Source: Actinomadura soli (GTDB taxonomy: Bacteria > Actinomycetota > Actinomycetes > Streptosporangiales > Streptosporangiaceae). Taken from it: 64,000 nt of DNA. Positions 57,424 to 64,000 of this stretch are shown here, in pieces. The notes under the pieces are model-generated. The model was not told the DNA's origin, ran no database searches, and saw nothing but the letters and a program-made list of their open reading frames with translations. The translations under genes were made by a program, and so were the position numbers. The stretch spans positions 1 through 64,000 of the forward strand of contig NZ_VCKW01000003.1 in NCBI RefSeq assembly GCF_005889715.1, given 5' to 3'. The first letter of the stretch is position 1, and each line of letters begins with the position of its first letter.

Positions 57424-58050
57424 TCACCTCGTGCGGCGGTCGATCACCGGGACGCGGCGGTAGCGCCTCGCCTGCCTGACGATCTGCGGGAGCGTCGCGT
57501 CCCAGCCCGGCTCCACCGCGAACGACCACGGGACGGCCTCCGCCGTGGACGGCACGTCCCGCAGCGTCAGCGCCACCAGCCGCGGGCGCTCCGACGTCCG
57601 TGCCATCTCCGCCAGCTCGGGGGTCGGCAGGAACACCAGGTAGTCCTGCTCGCCCCGGCGGGTCCCGGCGGCGCCGCGCCGCAGCGCCGCGATCGCCGCC
57701 ACGTCCGGCCAGGGCAGCGCGCGCCCGGCCCTGCGGGGCAGCGGCCAGCGCGCCGGCCGCCGCACCCCGCCGCCGTCGAACTCCAGGACGGGACGCCGCG
57801 CCAGCATCCCCCCGGCCGCCGCGAGCAGCCCCGCGCCGAACAGCCCGAGCCCCGCCACGCCCAGGAGCAGGATGGTGACGCTCGCCACTCCGGCGCCGCG
57901 CATCGCGCCACCCGCGATGAACGCCACGGAGGCGAGGAACATGATCAGGAACGCGACGAGCCGCCACATCCCCCGCCACGTGACCCGCTGCCGCACCGCG
58001 AACACCTCGTGGGCGGCCTCCGCCCCGTCCACGGGCTCCGCCCCGTCCAC
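57424..58050 (-). CDS. Two-helix membrane protein with PH-like C-terminal domain
   Basis: A 208-residue protein with two membrane helices (LVAFLIMFLASVAFIAGGAM; TILLLGVAGLGLFGAGLLAA) and a cytoplasmic region resembling bacterial PH-like domains (LEFDGGGVRRPARWPL; LVFLPTPELAEMA). Function unknown. The first residues repeat PVDGAE because of an 18-base tandem duplication. Its start lies four bases from the O-methyltransferase stop, suggesting one operon. Confidence 0.7.
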   Translation of the reverse strand: MDGAEPVDGAEAAHEVFAVRQRVTWRGMWRLVAFLIMFLASVAFIAGGAMRGAGVASVTILLLGVAGLGLFGAGLLAAAGGMLARRPVLEFDGGGVRRPARWPLPRRAGRALPWPDVAAIAALRRGAAGTRRGEQDYLVFLPTPELAEMARTSERPRLVALTLRDVPSTAEAVPWSFAVEPGWDATLPQIVRQARRYRRVPVIDRRTR

Positions 58051-58053
58051 GGG
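58018..58053 (-). repeat. 18-base tandem duplication at the methyltransferase/PH-protein junction
   Basis: Two exact adjacent copies of CTCCGCCCCGTCCACGGG (58018-58035, 58036-58053), creating a repeated GTG start region for the downstream gene. Confidence 0.85.
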
Positions 58054-58656
58054 CTAGTCGCGCTTCACCGCGCAGAGCAGGCCGTCGCCGACCGGGACCA
58101 GCAGCGGGACGAGCCGGTCGTCCTCGCGGATCATCCGGTGCACCTCGCGGATCGCCTCGGTCTCCGGGTCGCGCCGGTCGGGGTCGGCGACCCAGCCGCC
58201 CCACAGCGCGTTGTCGAACGCCACGACGCCGCCGGGCCGCAGCAGCCGCAGCGCGCCGGTCAGGTACTCGGGGTACTCGCGCTTCTGCGCGTCGCAGAAC
58301 ACCAGGTCGTAGGCGCCGTCGGTGAGCCGCGGCAGCACCTCCAGCGCGGGCCCGATGATCATCCGGGTGCGGAAGGAGCCGAGGCCCGCCTCCGCGTACG
58401 CCTGCTTCGCCAGCCGCTGGTGCTCGGGATCGATGTCCACGCTCGTCAGCACCGCGTCCTTCGGCATGCCCCGCATCAGCCAGATGCCCGACACGCCGCA
58501 GCCGGAGCCGATCTCCACGACCGTCCGCGCGCCGAGCAGGGTCGCGAGGAAGCGCAGCGCCGCCCCGCCCGCCGATCCGATCGGCGACGCGCCGATCTCC
58601 TCGCCGCGGCGCCGGGCATCGGAAAGCGGCTCGTCTTCGGGGAGGAAATCCTCCAC
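58054..58656 (-). CDS. Class I SAM-dependent O-methyltransferase (Rv1220c-type)
   Basis: Catechol-type O-methyltransferase fold of about 200 residues: VVEIGSGCGVSGIWLMRGM (SAM loop), LTSVDIDPEHQRLAKQAY, YDLVFCDAQKREYPEYL and GGVVAFDNALWGGWV. It is the gene always found divergent from sigE in actinobacteria. The first ATG/GTG in frame is GTG 58656, but the frame stays open upstream through ATLAY and IDADQ to an ATC at 58684-58686 placed five bases after GGAGG, so the true start may be that rare AUC codon, extending the protein by ten residues. Confidence 0.88.
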   Translation of the reverse strand: MEDFLPEDEPLSDARRRGEEIGASPIGSAGGAALRFLATLLGARTVVEIGSGCGVSGIWLMRGMPKDAVLTSVDIDPEHQRLAKQAYAEAGLGSFRTRMIIGPALEVLPRLTDGAYDLVFCDAQKREYPEYLTGALRLLRPGGVVAFDNALWGGWVADPDRRDPETEAIREVHRMIREDDRLVPLLVPVGDGLLCAVKRD

Positions 58657-58863
58657 ATAGGCCAGTGTGGCCTGGTCGGCGTCGATGGCTGCCTCCTCGC
58701 GGGACCCCCGCCTGGCTCATGCTGGAAAGACCATATCGCTGACGGGGAACCGTCTGGAGTTTCAGCGCGTTGTAACCAGAGCAGGAACCCGTCATGCGCG
58801 GGTTTAACCCACGAGAACCCAGTCGGTCCAGCACCGCCCCAGCCCAGGCGAGACCGTGCCGTT

Positions 58864-58880
58864 CCAAGGCGAGACCTTGG
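58864..58880 (+). promoter_or_regulatory. Hairpin and direct repeat in the sigE leader
   Basis: CCAAGG-CGAGA-CCTTGG forms a small hairpin about 28 bases before the sigE ATG. The sequence AGGCGAGACC inside it also occurs 21 bases upstream (58846-58855), giving a direct repeat. Possible control site of the divergent methyltransferase/sigE region. Confidence 0.45.
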
Positions 58881-58907
58881 CTCACGAGAGAGGAACAGCC
58901 CGGCACC

Positions 58908-59675
58908 ATGGGAGTCGCAGCACTCAGTTTCAGAAGCGCTGTGGGGGTCGGCCCCGGGCAGGGGCTTGGAAGCGTCGCGGGCACTCGCGAGAACGCCCCC
59001 GAGGCCGAGTGGGCGCCGCCGTCCTGGGACGAGGTCGTCCGCGAGCATTCCGCGCGTGTCTACCGGCTCGCGTACCGGCTGACCGGCAACCAGCACGACG
59101 CGGAGGATCTCACGCAGGAGGTCTTCGTCCGCGTGTTCCGTTCCCTATCGAACTACACACCGGGGACGTTCGAGGGCTGGCTGCACCGGATCACCACGAA
59201 CCTGTTCCTCGACATGGCGCGGCGCCGCCAGCGGATCCGCTTCGAGGGGCTCGCAGACGACGCCGCCGAACGCCTCCAGGGTCGTGAGCCGACCCCGGCG
59301 CAGGCGTTCGACGACAGCAACTTCGACGCCGACGTCCAGGCCGCGCTCGACGCGCTGGCCCCCGAGTACCGCGCGGCCGTGGTGCTGTGCGACATCGAGG
59401 GCCTGTCGTACGAGGAGATCTCCGCGACGCTCGGCGTCAAGCTGGGCACCGTGCGCAGCCGCATCCATCGGGGGCGGGCGCAGCTGCGCGCCGCCTTGGA
59501 GCACCGCGCTCCGACGCGGCGCCGGCCCGGCACGCGCAACGAGTTCCAGCCCGCGGACGCCATGCTCATGGAGGCCGTGGACCTGGACGGCGGAGAACTG
59601 GACGGCAGGGGGGCCGACGACGCGGACGCGGGCCTGCACGCGGCAGGCGGCCGGTCCGAGCCGGAGGGCGTGTAA
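58908..59675 (+). CDS. sigE: ECF sigma factor SigE
   Basis: Envelope-stress sigma factor of about 255 residues. Region 2 has [40 protein letters not shown] and FLDMARRR; region 4 has [20 protein letters not shown] and [15 protein letters not shown]. The gene order methyltransferase / sigE / rseA / rseB-like / htrA / tatB matches the mycobacterial sigE locus. ATG 58908 is the likely start, preceded by GAGAGAGGAA at a long distance; GTG/ATG alternatives upstream lack conserved sequence. Confidence 0.95.
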   Translation: MGVAALSFRSAVGVGPGQGLGSVAGTRENAPEAEWAPPSWDEVVREHSARVYRLAYRLTGNQHDAEDLTQEVFVRVFRSLSNYTPGTFEGWLHRITTNLFLDMARRRQRIRFEGLADDAAERLQGREPTPAQAFDDSNFDADVQAALDALAPEYRAAVVLCDIEGLSYEEISATLGVKLGTVRSRIHRGRAQLRAALEHRAPTRRRPGTRNEFQPADAMLMEAVDLDGGELDGRGADDADAGLHAAGGRSEPEGV

Positions 59676-59738
59676 AGCTGTGCTCACCGCGTGGTGACGG
59701 GACCGCGTGGATGACAGAACGGGAAAGACGGAGGCCGC

Positions 59739-60371
59739 GTGAGTTGTCTGGGGGAGCGTCTGACCGCTCTGGTCGACGGCGAGCTGGGTCATGAGGAGCG
59801 CGACCGCGCCCTCGCCCACCTCGCCCGCTGCGACCATTGCAGGGACGAGGTCGCCTCGCTGCGCAAGCTCAAGGGCCGGCTGCGGGGGCTGGACGAAACC
59901 GACGAGCTTCCGTCCCCCGACTTCCTGACCCGGCTCCGCACCCTGCCCGCGGCCGCCGGTTCCACCGCGCCCGGCGACGTCCCGCCGGCGCCCGCGGGCC
60001 CGCTCTCCGAACCGCTCGCGGACCCGTTCGCCGGCGGTGCCGCGCGGCACGCCGCGCGTCCGCTCCGGTCGGCGACCCGCCCGGTCCGGCCGTCGAACTC
60101 CGCGCGCCCGCGCGACAACCGCCCCGCCGGACGCGCCGCCGCCGCGCTGGGCGTCCAGCCCCGGCGCCGCTACCTGGTCATGGGCGCCGCGACCCTGTTC
60201 CTCGGCCTCGGCGGGGCCTCGTACGTCGTCGGCGGCGGCGACGACGCCCCGACCGTCACCCCCGCGTTCGACCGCTACGCCGTCCAGCACGCGCTGACCT
60301 CCGGGGACGCGCCGATGACCGACCCGCTCACCGACCCGGTCAACCAGGTCCAGGTCTCCCCGGGGCCGTGA
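59739..60371 (+). CDS. rseA: Anti-sigma factor RseA with zinc-binding ZAS motif
   Basis: A 210-residue membrane-bound anti-sigma factor. The ZAS motif H27-x3-C31-x2-C34 (HLARCDHC) binds zinc and the sigma factor. A disordered Pro/Ala/Arg stretch follows, then one membrane helix (MGAATLFLGLGGASYVVGGG, about 150-170) and a short exported tail. It binds SigE until envelope stress removes it. The GTG start at 59739 is 64 bases after sigE, and the 3' end overlaps the next gene as GTGA. Confidence 0.9.
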   Translation: MSCLGERLTALVDGELGHEERDRALAHLARCDHCRDEVASLRKLKGRLRGLDETDELPSPDFLTRLRTLPAAAGSTAPGDVPPAPAGPLSEPLADPFAGGAARHAARPLRSATRPVRPSNSARPRDNRPAGRAAAALGVQPRRRYLVMGAATLFLGLGGASYVVGGGDDAPTVTPAFDRYAVQHALTSGDAPMTDPLTDPVNQVQVSPGP

Positions 60372-61465
60372 TCGCGAAGACCGTGACCCGTCCGGGACGG
60401 CGCAGATCCGTCCTGGTGTGCGGGCTGGCGGGCGCGCTCGTCCTGGCCGCGGCGCTCGCCGGCGACCCGGCCGTGGCCCGGCGCGTCCGCAGCGACCCGG
60501 GCGCGGTGGGCCTGCTGCGGGCCGCCGCCGACGCCGCCCGCCGCATCCCGTACGAGGGCAGGCGGTTCCTCACGACGTGGAACCGCAGCCGGTCCAGCAC
60601 GTCCCGCGTCACCGTGTCCCACCTGCCCGGCGAGGGCATCCGGTACCGCTCCGCGACGGCCGAGGACCGCTACCGCCCCGAGGCCGGCGCCGGCGACCCC
60701 ACCGGCTTCACGCCGGAGACGCTCGACCTGCTGACCCGCAACTACTCGGTGGTCCACGGCGCCGACGCCGCCGTCTGCGGCCGGCCCGCCCGCGTCATCG
60801 AGGCCCGCCGCGACGACGGCAGCGCCGCCGGACGGTTCTGGATCGACGCCGAGACCGGCCTGATGCTGCACCGCGAGCTGATCGACGCCACCGGCCGCCG
60901 CGTGGTCGCCGCCGGATTCAGCGAGATCAGCTACACGCCGTCGGCGAAGGAGCCGGCGACCTACGCCCTCAATGTCCCCCGCGGCGGGGCCGCGCGCTTC
61001 CCCGCCTCCGGCGGCCAGGGCACCGCGGTCGTGTGGAGCGACCGGCTCGACCGTGCCGACCTCGCGGCCCTCCGCGACCGCGGCTGGCCCGTCCCGAAGG
61101 TCCTGCCGGGGCGCCTCACCCTCCACGACGCGCGCCGCGACGCGGGCGGCGGCGCCGTCCACCTCAGCTACTCCGACGGCCTCGCCGCCGTCTCCGTGTT
61201 CGTGCAGCGCGGAACGATCGACGAGCGGGCCCTGTCCGGCTGGCGGAAGACCGTGAAGCGCGGGCGGACGATCTTCCATCGCGAGTCCCTGCGCCGCTGG
61301 GCCGTCTCCGCGGGCGACGGCTACGTGTACACGGTCCTGACCGACGCCCCGCAGAGCACCGCCGACGCGGTGGCCGCGAACCTGCCCCGCGACACCACCT
61401 CGTTCTCGACGCGCGTGTCCCGCGGCGCCCGCCGCCTCGCCGCCGTCGCGAACCCCTTCGACTGA
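60368..61465 (+). CDS. MucB/RseB-like sigma-E regulatory protein
   Basis: A 365-residue exported protein: N-terminal signal/anchor (SVLVCGLAGALVLAAALAGD), a LolA-like beta domain (FLTTWNRSRSSTSRVTVSHL; GRFWIDAETGLMLHRELIDA) and a C-terminal small domain (LSYSDGLAAVSVFVQRG). It resembles RseB/MucB, which guard RseA from proteolysis. GTG 60368 overlaps the rseA stop, supporting one regulatory unit. Confidence 0.88.
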   Translation: MIAKTVTRPGRRRSVLVCGLAGALVLAAALAGDPAVARRVRSDPGAVGLLRAAADAARRIPYEGRRFLTTWNRSRSSTSRVTVSHLPGEGIRYRSATAEDRYRPEAGAGDPTGFTPETLDLLTRNYSVVHGADAAVCGRPARVIEARRDDGSAAGRFWIDAETGLMLHRELIDATGRRVVAAGFSEISYTPSAKEPATYALNVPRGGAARFPASGGQGTAVVWSDRLDRADLAALRDRGWPVPKVLPGRLTLHDARRDAGGGAVHLSYSDGLAAVSVFVQRGTIDERALSGWRKTVKRGRTIFHRESLRRWAVSAGDGYVYTVLTDAPQSTADAVAANLPRDTTSFSTRVSRGARRLAAVANPFD

Positions 61466-61587
61466 GTGATCGACTTGAATGATCGACTCGGCTGGGCGCC
61501 GCGCCCGGAGGTCTTATGCTCGCCACATGCCGAGCCGGGCACGATGAGCACAGATGACGAGAACCATGCTCGGTAGGAGAGATGGGG

Positions 61588-63363
61588 ATGACGGAAGACA
61601 ACCGCGGGCCGGTCAGGGCGCCGTCGGACGACGACGACGTCGTCCCCGGCCTGGAGCCTGAACGGCAGGAGGCGGCTCCTCCCGAGACGGTGACCGACCA
61701 GGAGATCCCCCTGGAGCCGCCGGTCGACACGCCACCGGAGCAGGAGCCCGAGGCGGCGTCGGACACCTCCGACGACGACCCGGAGCCCGAGCGGGAGCCC
61801 GGCAACGGCGACCGGCTCGTCGCGGGCGGCTTCGCGCCGCCGGACTCCCTCGGCGGCCCGCCCGACACCAGCGAGGACGTCCTCTCCCACGGCGGCCCGT
61901 CCGACATGGGGCCGCAGGAGGTCCCGCTGCAGGACGCCCCGCCGCGCGACATGCCGCAGCCGCCGCCCGTCCCGCTCGACAAGCCCATCGCGGACATGCC
62001 CGACGACCGCGGGCGGCCCGGGTTCGTCCCCTACGACCAGGACCCGAGGGCCGCGCACGGACGGCCGCCCTACGGCGGCGGCTGGCCGCAGCAGTCCCAC
62101 CAGGGCCCGCCGCCCCCGCCCGGGGCGGGCAGGCCGCCGATGGGGCCGCCGCCCGCGCCGATGGGCCCGCCGCCGCCCGGCGGCCCCCGCCCGATGGGCT
62201 TCGGGATGCCGCCCGGCGGAGGCCCGAACTGGGCGCCCGTCCCGGCGCTCGCGCCGTCCTCGCGCGGCGGCCCGGGCCTCGGCCTCTTCGCGATCGTCGC
62301 GCTGATCATCGCGCTGGTGGCGGGCGCGGTCGGCGCCGGGGTCGGCGTGATCGCGACCGACAGCGACGACGGCGGCTCGGTGAGCCTCGGCGGCGGCAGC
62401 GACAGCGACACCCCGGTGCAGGCCCGCCCGCCGGACTCGGTCGCGGGCGTCGCGCAGCGCGTGCTGCCCAGCGTCGTGAGCATCCGCGTGCCGTCCGCGC
62501 AGGGCGAGGTCGGCGGCACCGGCTTCATCGTCAACGGCGGCTACGTGATCACCAACAACCATGTGGTGGCGAACGGCGGCGGCCGGATCCAGATCGTCTT
62601 CAACGACAAGAAGATGCTCCCGGCCACGGTCAAGGGCGCCGACGCGAGCTCGGACGTCGCCGTCCTGAAGCCCGAGGGCCAGCACTCGCTGCCCGCGCTC
62701 GCCGTCGGGGACTCCAGCAAGATCGCCGTCGGCGACCCGGTGATCGCGATCGGCTCGCCGCTCGGCCTGCAGGGCTCGGTGACCACCGGCATCGTCAGCT
62801 CCCTGAACCGCGCCGTGCCCACGCAGGGCGAGGGCGGCGGCGACGCGTCCTTTCTCAACGCGATCCAGACCGACGCGGCGATCAACCCCGGCAACTCGGG
62901 CGGCCCGCTGGTGGACGCGAAGGGCCGCGTGATCGGCATCAACACCGCGATCGCCACGCTCGGCGGCGGGGGCCTCGGCGGCGAGCAGCAGAGCGGCAGC
63001 ATCGGCCTCGGCTTCGCGATCCCGATCAACCAGGGCAAGCGGGTCGCCGAGGAGATCATCAGGTCGGGCAGCGTGCGCCAGGCCAAGCTCGGCGTGCTCC
63101 CCGACCCGCGCTACCAGGACGGCGGCGCCCGGATCATGCCGCAGGCCGTCAACGGGCAGGAGCCGGTGACCAAGGGCGGCCCGGCCGACAAGGCGGGCCT
63201 GAAGCCCGGCGACGTGATCACCTCGGTGGACGGCAAGCCGATCGAGGACGCGACCGACCTGATCGCGCAGATCCGCAGCCGTGCCCCCGGCGACAAGATC
63301 AAGGTCAGCTACCGCCGCGGCGGCCAGGAGAGCACGGTCGAGGTGACGCTCGGCTCCGATTGA
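61588..63363 (+). CDS. htrA: HtrA-family membrane serine protease
   Basis: Protease of about 591 residues: a long acidic/proline-rich cytoplasmic N terminus (about 1-215; GPPPAPMGPPPPGG), one membrane helix (LGLFAIVALIIALVAGAVGA), a trypsin-like domain with triad His in NNHVV, Asp in SSDVAVLK and Ser near 437 in NPGNSGGPL, and a PDZ domain (PADKAGLKPGDVITSVDG). ATG 61588 is chosen with GGAG eight bases upstream; ATG 61582 is too close to it. In the sigE locus it acts in envelope protein quality control and feedback on the stress response. A direct repeat around ATCGACT lies in the leader at 61468-61487. Confidence 0.93.
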   Translation: MTEDNRGPVRAPSDDDDVVPGLEPERQEAAPPETVTDQEIPLEPPVDTPPEQEPEAASDTSDDDPEPEREPGNGDRLVAGGFAPPDSLGGPPDTSEDVLSHGGPSDMGPQEVPLQDAPPRDMPQPPPVPLDKPIADMPDDRGRPGFVPYDQDPRAAHGRPPYGGGWPQQSHQGPPPPPGAGRPPMGPPPAPMGPPPPGGPRPMGFGMPPGGGPNWAPVPALAPSSRGGPGLGLFAIVALIIALVAGAVGAGVGVIATDSDDGGSVSLGGGSDSDTPVQARPPDSVAGVAQRVLPSVVSIRVPSAQGEVGGTGFIVNGGYVITNNHVVANGGGRIQIVFNDKKMLPATVKGADASSDVAVLKPEGQHSLPALAVGDSSKIAVGDPVIAIGSPLGLQGSVTTGIVSSLNRAVPTQGEGGGDASFLNAIQTDAAINPGNSGGPLVDAKGRVIGINTAIATLGGGGLGGEQQSGSIGLGFAIPINQGKRVAEEIIRSGSVRQAKLGVLPDPRYQDGGARIMPQAVNGQEPVTKGGPADKAGLKPGDVITSVDGKPIEDATDLIAQIRSRAPGDKIKVSYRRGGQESTVEVTLGSD

Positions 63364-63428
63364 CCAGGATGACGCTGATCTTGGCAGGGATGTTCAGGTC
63401 CGGTTCATCCGGGCTAGGGATACGCTGG

Positions 63429-63458
63429 GGGGACCGGTCCGCCGCAGGGCCGGTCCCC
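63429..63458 (+). terminator. Hairpin between htrA and tatB
   Basis: GGGGACCGG (63429-63437) pairs with CCGGTCCCC (63450-63458), followed by TT. It may be partial, since tatB starts 24 bases later and may carry its own promoter upstream (TACGCT at 63421). Confidence 0.6.
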
Positions 63459-63481
63459 TTCGGCGGCGTGTGGAGGACGGG

Positions 63482-63832
63482 TTGTTCGACGTCGGACTCG
63501 GTGAGATGGCGGTTCTCGTCGTCCTCGCCCTGGTCATCTTCGGGGACAAGCTGCCTCAGGTCGCCGGGCAGGCGGGCCGGATGCTGCGCCAGTTCCGCCA
63601 GATGGCCAACTCCGCCAAGGCGGACCTGCAGGAGGGCCTCGGTCCGGAGTTCAAGGACTTCGACATCGCCGACCTCAACCCGAAGGCGTTCGTCCGCAAG
63701 CACCTTCTCGAAGACGACGACGACTTCCTGAACAGCAAGAACGGCCTTTTCGACGACGAACCGGCCCTGGCCCCCGCAGGCGGCGAACTGGCCTCCGGCG
63801 AACGCCCCCCCTTCGACCCAGAAGCGACCTGA
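63482..63832 (+). CDS. tatB: Sec-independent protein translocase subunit TatB
   Basis: A 116-residue protein starting at a TTG (63482; MFDVGLGEMAVLVVLALVIF) with GGAGG five bases upstream, matching the family start MFDVG. One N-terminal helix, the FGDKLPQ hinge, an amphipathic helix (RMLRQFRQMANSAKADLQEG) and a disordered acidic tail. It binds twin-arginine signal peptides such as that of the PhoX protein at 47938. A GTG four codons earlier is the alternative start. Confidence 0.92.
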   Translation: MFDVGLGEMAVLVVLALVIFGDKLPQVAGQAGRMLRQFRQMANSAKADLQEGLGPEFKDFDIADLNPKAFVRKHLLEDDDDFLNSKNGLFDDEPALAPAGGELASGERPPFDPEAT

Positions 63833-63895
63833 CTCCTGGATCGAACCTCAGCCGGGGTCACGGGTCGTGCGGCCGGAGGCCTCGCGCCGGGGGTT

Positions 63896-63915
63896 CCAGG
63901 GGGTCGCCCCCCTGG
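63896..63915. terminator. Bidirectional hairpin terminator between tatB and mrp
   Basis: CCAGGGGG (63896-63903) pairs with CCCCCTGG (63908-63915) around a short loop, between convergent genes. Confidence 0.7.
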
Positions 63916-63925
63916 GCCGACACAG

Positions 63926-64000
63926 CTAAGCCCTCTTGGGGGAGATGCCCAGGGACATTCCGGCGAGGCCGCGGCTGCGGCCGGCGATGGTGTCGGCGAT
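63926..64000 (-). CDS. mrp: Mrp/NBP35-type iron-sulfur carrier ATPase, 3' end only
   Basis: The last 24 codons of a minus-strand gene that continues beyond the window: IADTIAGRSRGLAGMSLGIS then PKRA and TAG. The SRGLAGMSLG ending is typical of actinobacterial Mrp proteins, and mrp lies near tatB in the same locus in mycobacteria. Function: apbC-like Fe-S cluster carrier. Confidence 0.7.
   Translation of the reverse strand: MADTIAGRSRGLAGMSLGISPKRA

Overview
The window comes from a very GC-rich actinomycete. The evidence is the strong C/G bias at third codon positions, many ATGA/GTGA stop-start overlaps, the conserved O-methyltransferase / sigE / rseA / rseB-like / htrA / tatB / mrp gene order at the right end, an actinobacterial-type dapD, a DUF3117 gene, and TTA leucine codons in pathway regulators. 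A relative of Actinomadura or another streptosporangial family fits, but that is a guess from gene content.

Left third (1-17.5 kb): the edge of a non-ribosomal peptide cluster that uses 3,5-dihydroxyphenylglycine (Dpg). It begins with the A-T-TE end of an NRPS gene cut by the window edge. A two-component system (1538-3441) then diverges from a MacA/MacB-like export operon (3565-6634). Next is the complete Dpg operon dpgA-dpgB-dpgC-dpgD (7050-11003), followed by a SARP activator on the minus strand and three paralogous StrR/Bbr-type ParB-fold regulators (12538, 13712, 16305). The aminotransferase hpgT (14883) completes Dpg synthesis. The carrier domain of the last NRPS module runs straight into the thioesterase with no X domain, and no oxy genes or 4-hydroxyphenylglycine genes are visible here, so a classical cross-linked glycopeptide is not the obvious product. 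A near-perfect StrR-family operator lies just before the second regulator. A well-formed tRNA gene on the minus strand (14670-14742) has a UAA anticodon but a short type I variable loop. Four cluster genes (dpgA, the SARP, and the first and third StrR proteins) contain TTA codons that this anticodon would read.

Middle (17.5-33.7 kb): htpG closes the cluster side. A small lower-GC island follows (19.9-21.3 kb) with a WXG100 protein, a broken ESX-type polymorphic toxin gene and its HEAT-like putative immunity gene, bracketed by two ~80-bp repeats. Then come a secreted I36-type inhibitor, a VOC protein, an MFS transporter overlapping a GT4 glycosyltransferase, an ECF41/SigJ-like sigma factor divergent from a DHA2 drug exporter, and a cell-wall lysozyme-like protein. 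After these lie dapD, an Sfp-type phosphopantetheinyl transferase, dapE, a LOG-family protein, a 3-hydroxyisobutyrate-dehydrogenase-like enzyme and a TetR regulator.

Right half (33.7-64 kb): the kdp potassium operon (an extra 27-residue peptide, kdpF, kdpA, kdpB, kdpC, kdpD, kdpE), an HtrA-type lipoprotein, a TetR-controlled ABC-2 exporter behind a 31-bp palindrome, a second LOG protein, an inositol-monophosphatase-family enzyme, and a PhoX-type phosphatase behind a PHO-box-like repeat. A DivIVA-like protein, an SRPBCC protein, 3-methyladenine glycosylase I, a FtsX-type ABC exporter, an enoyl-CoA hydratase, DUF3117, leucyl aminopeptidase and the sigE envelope-stress locus follow, ending in the 3' end of mrp.
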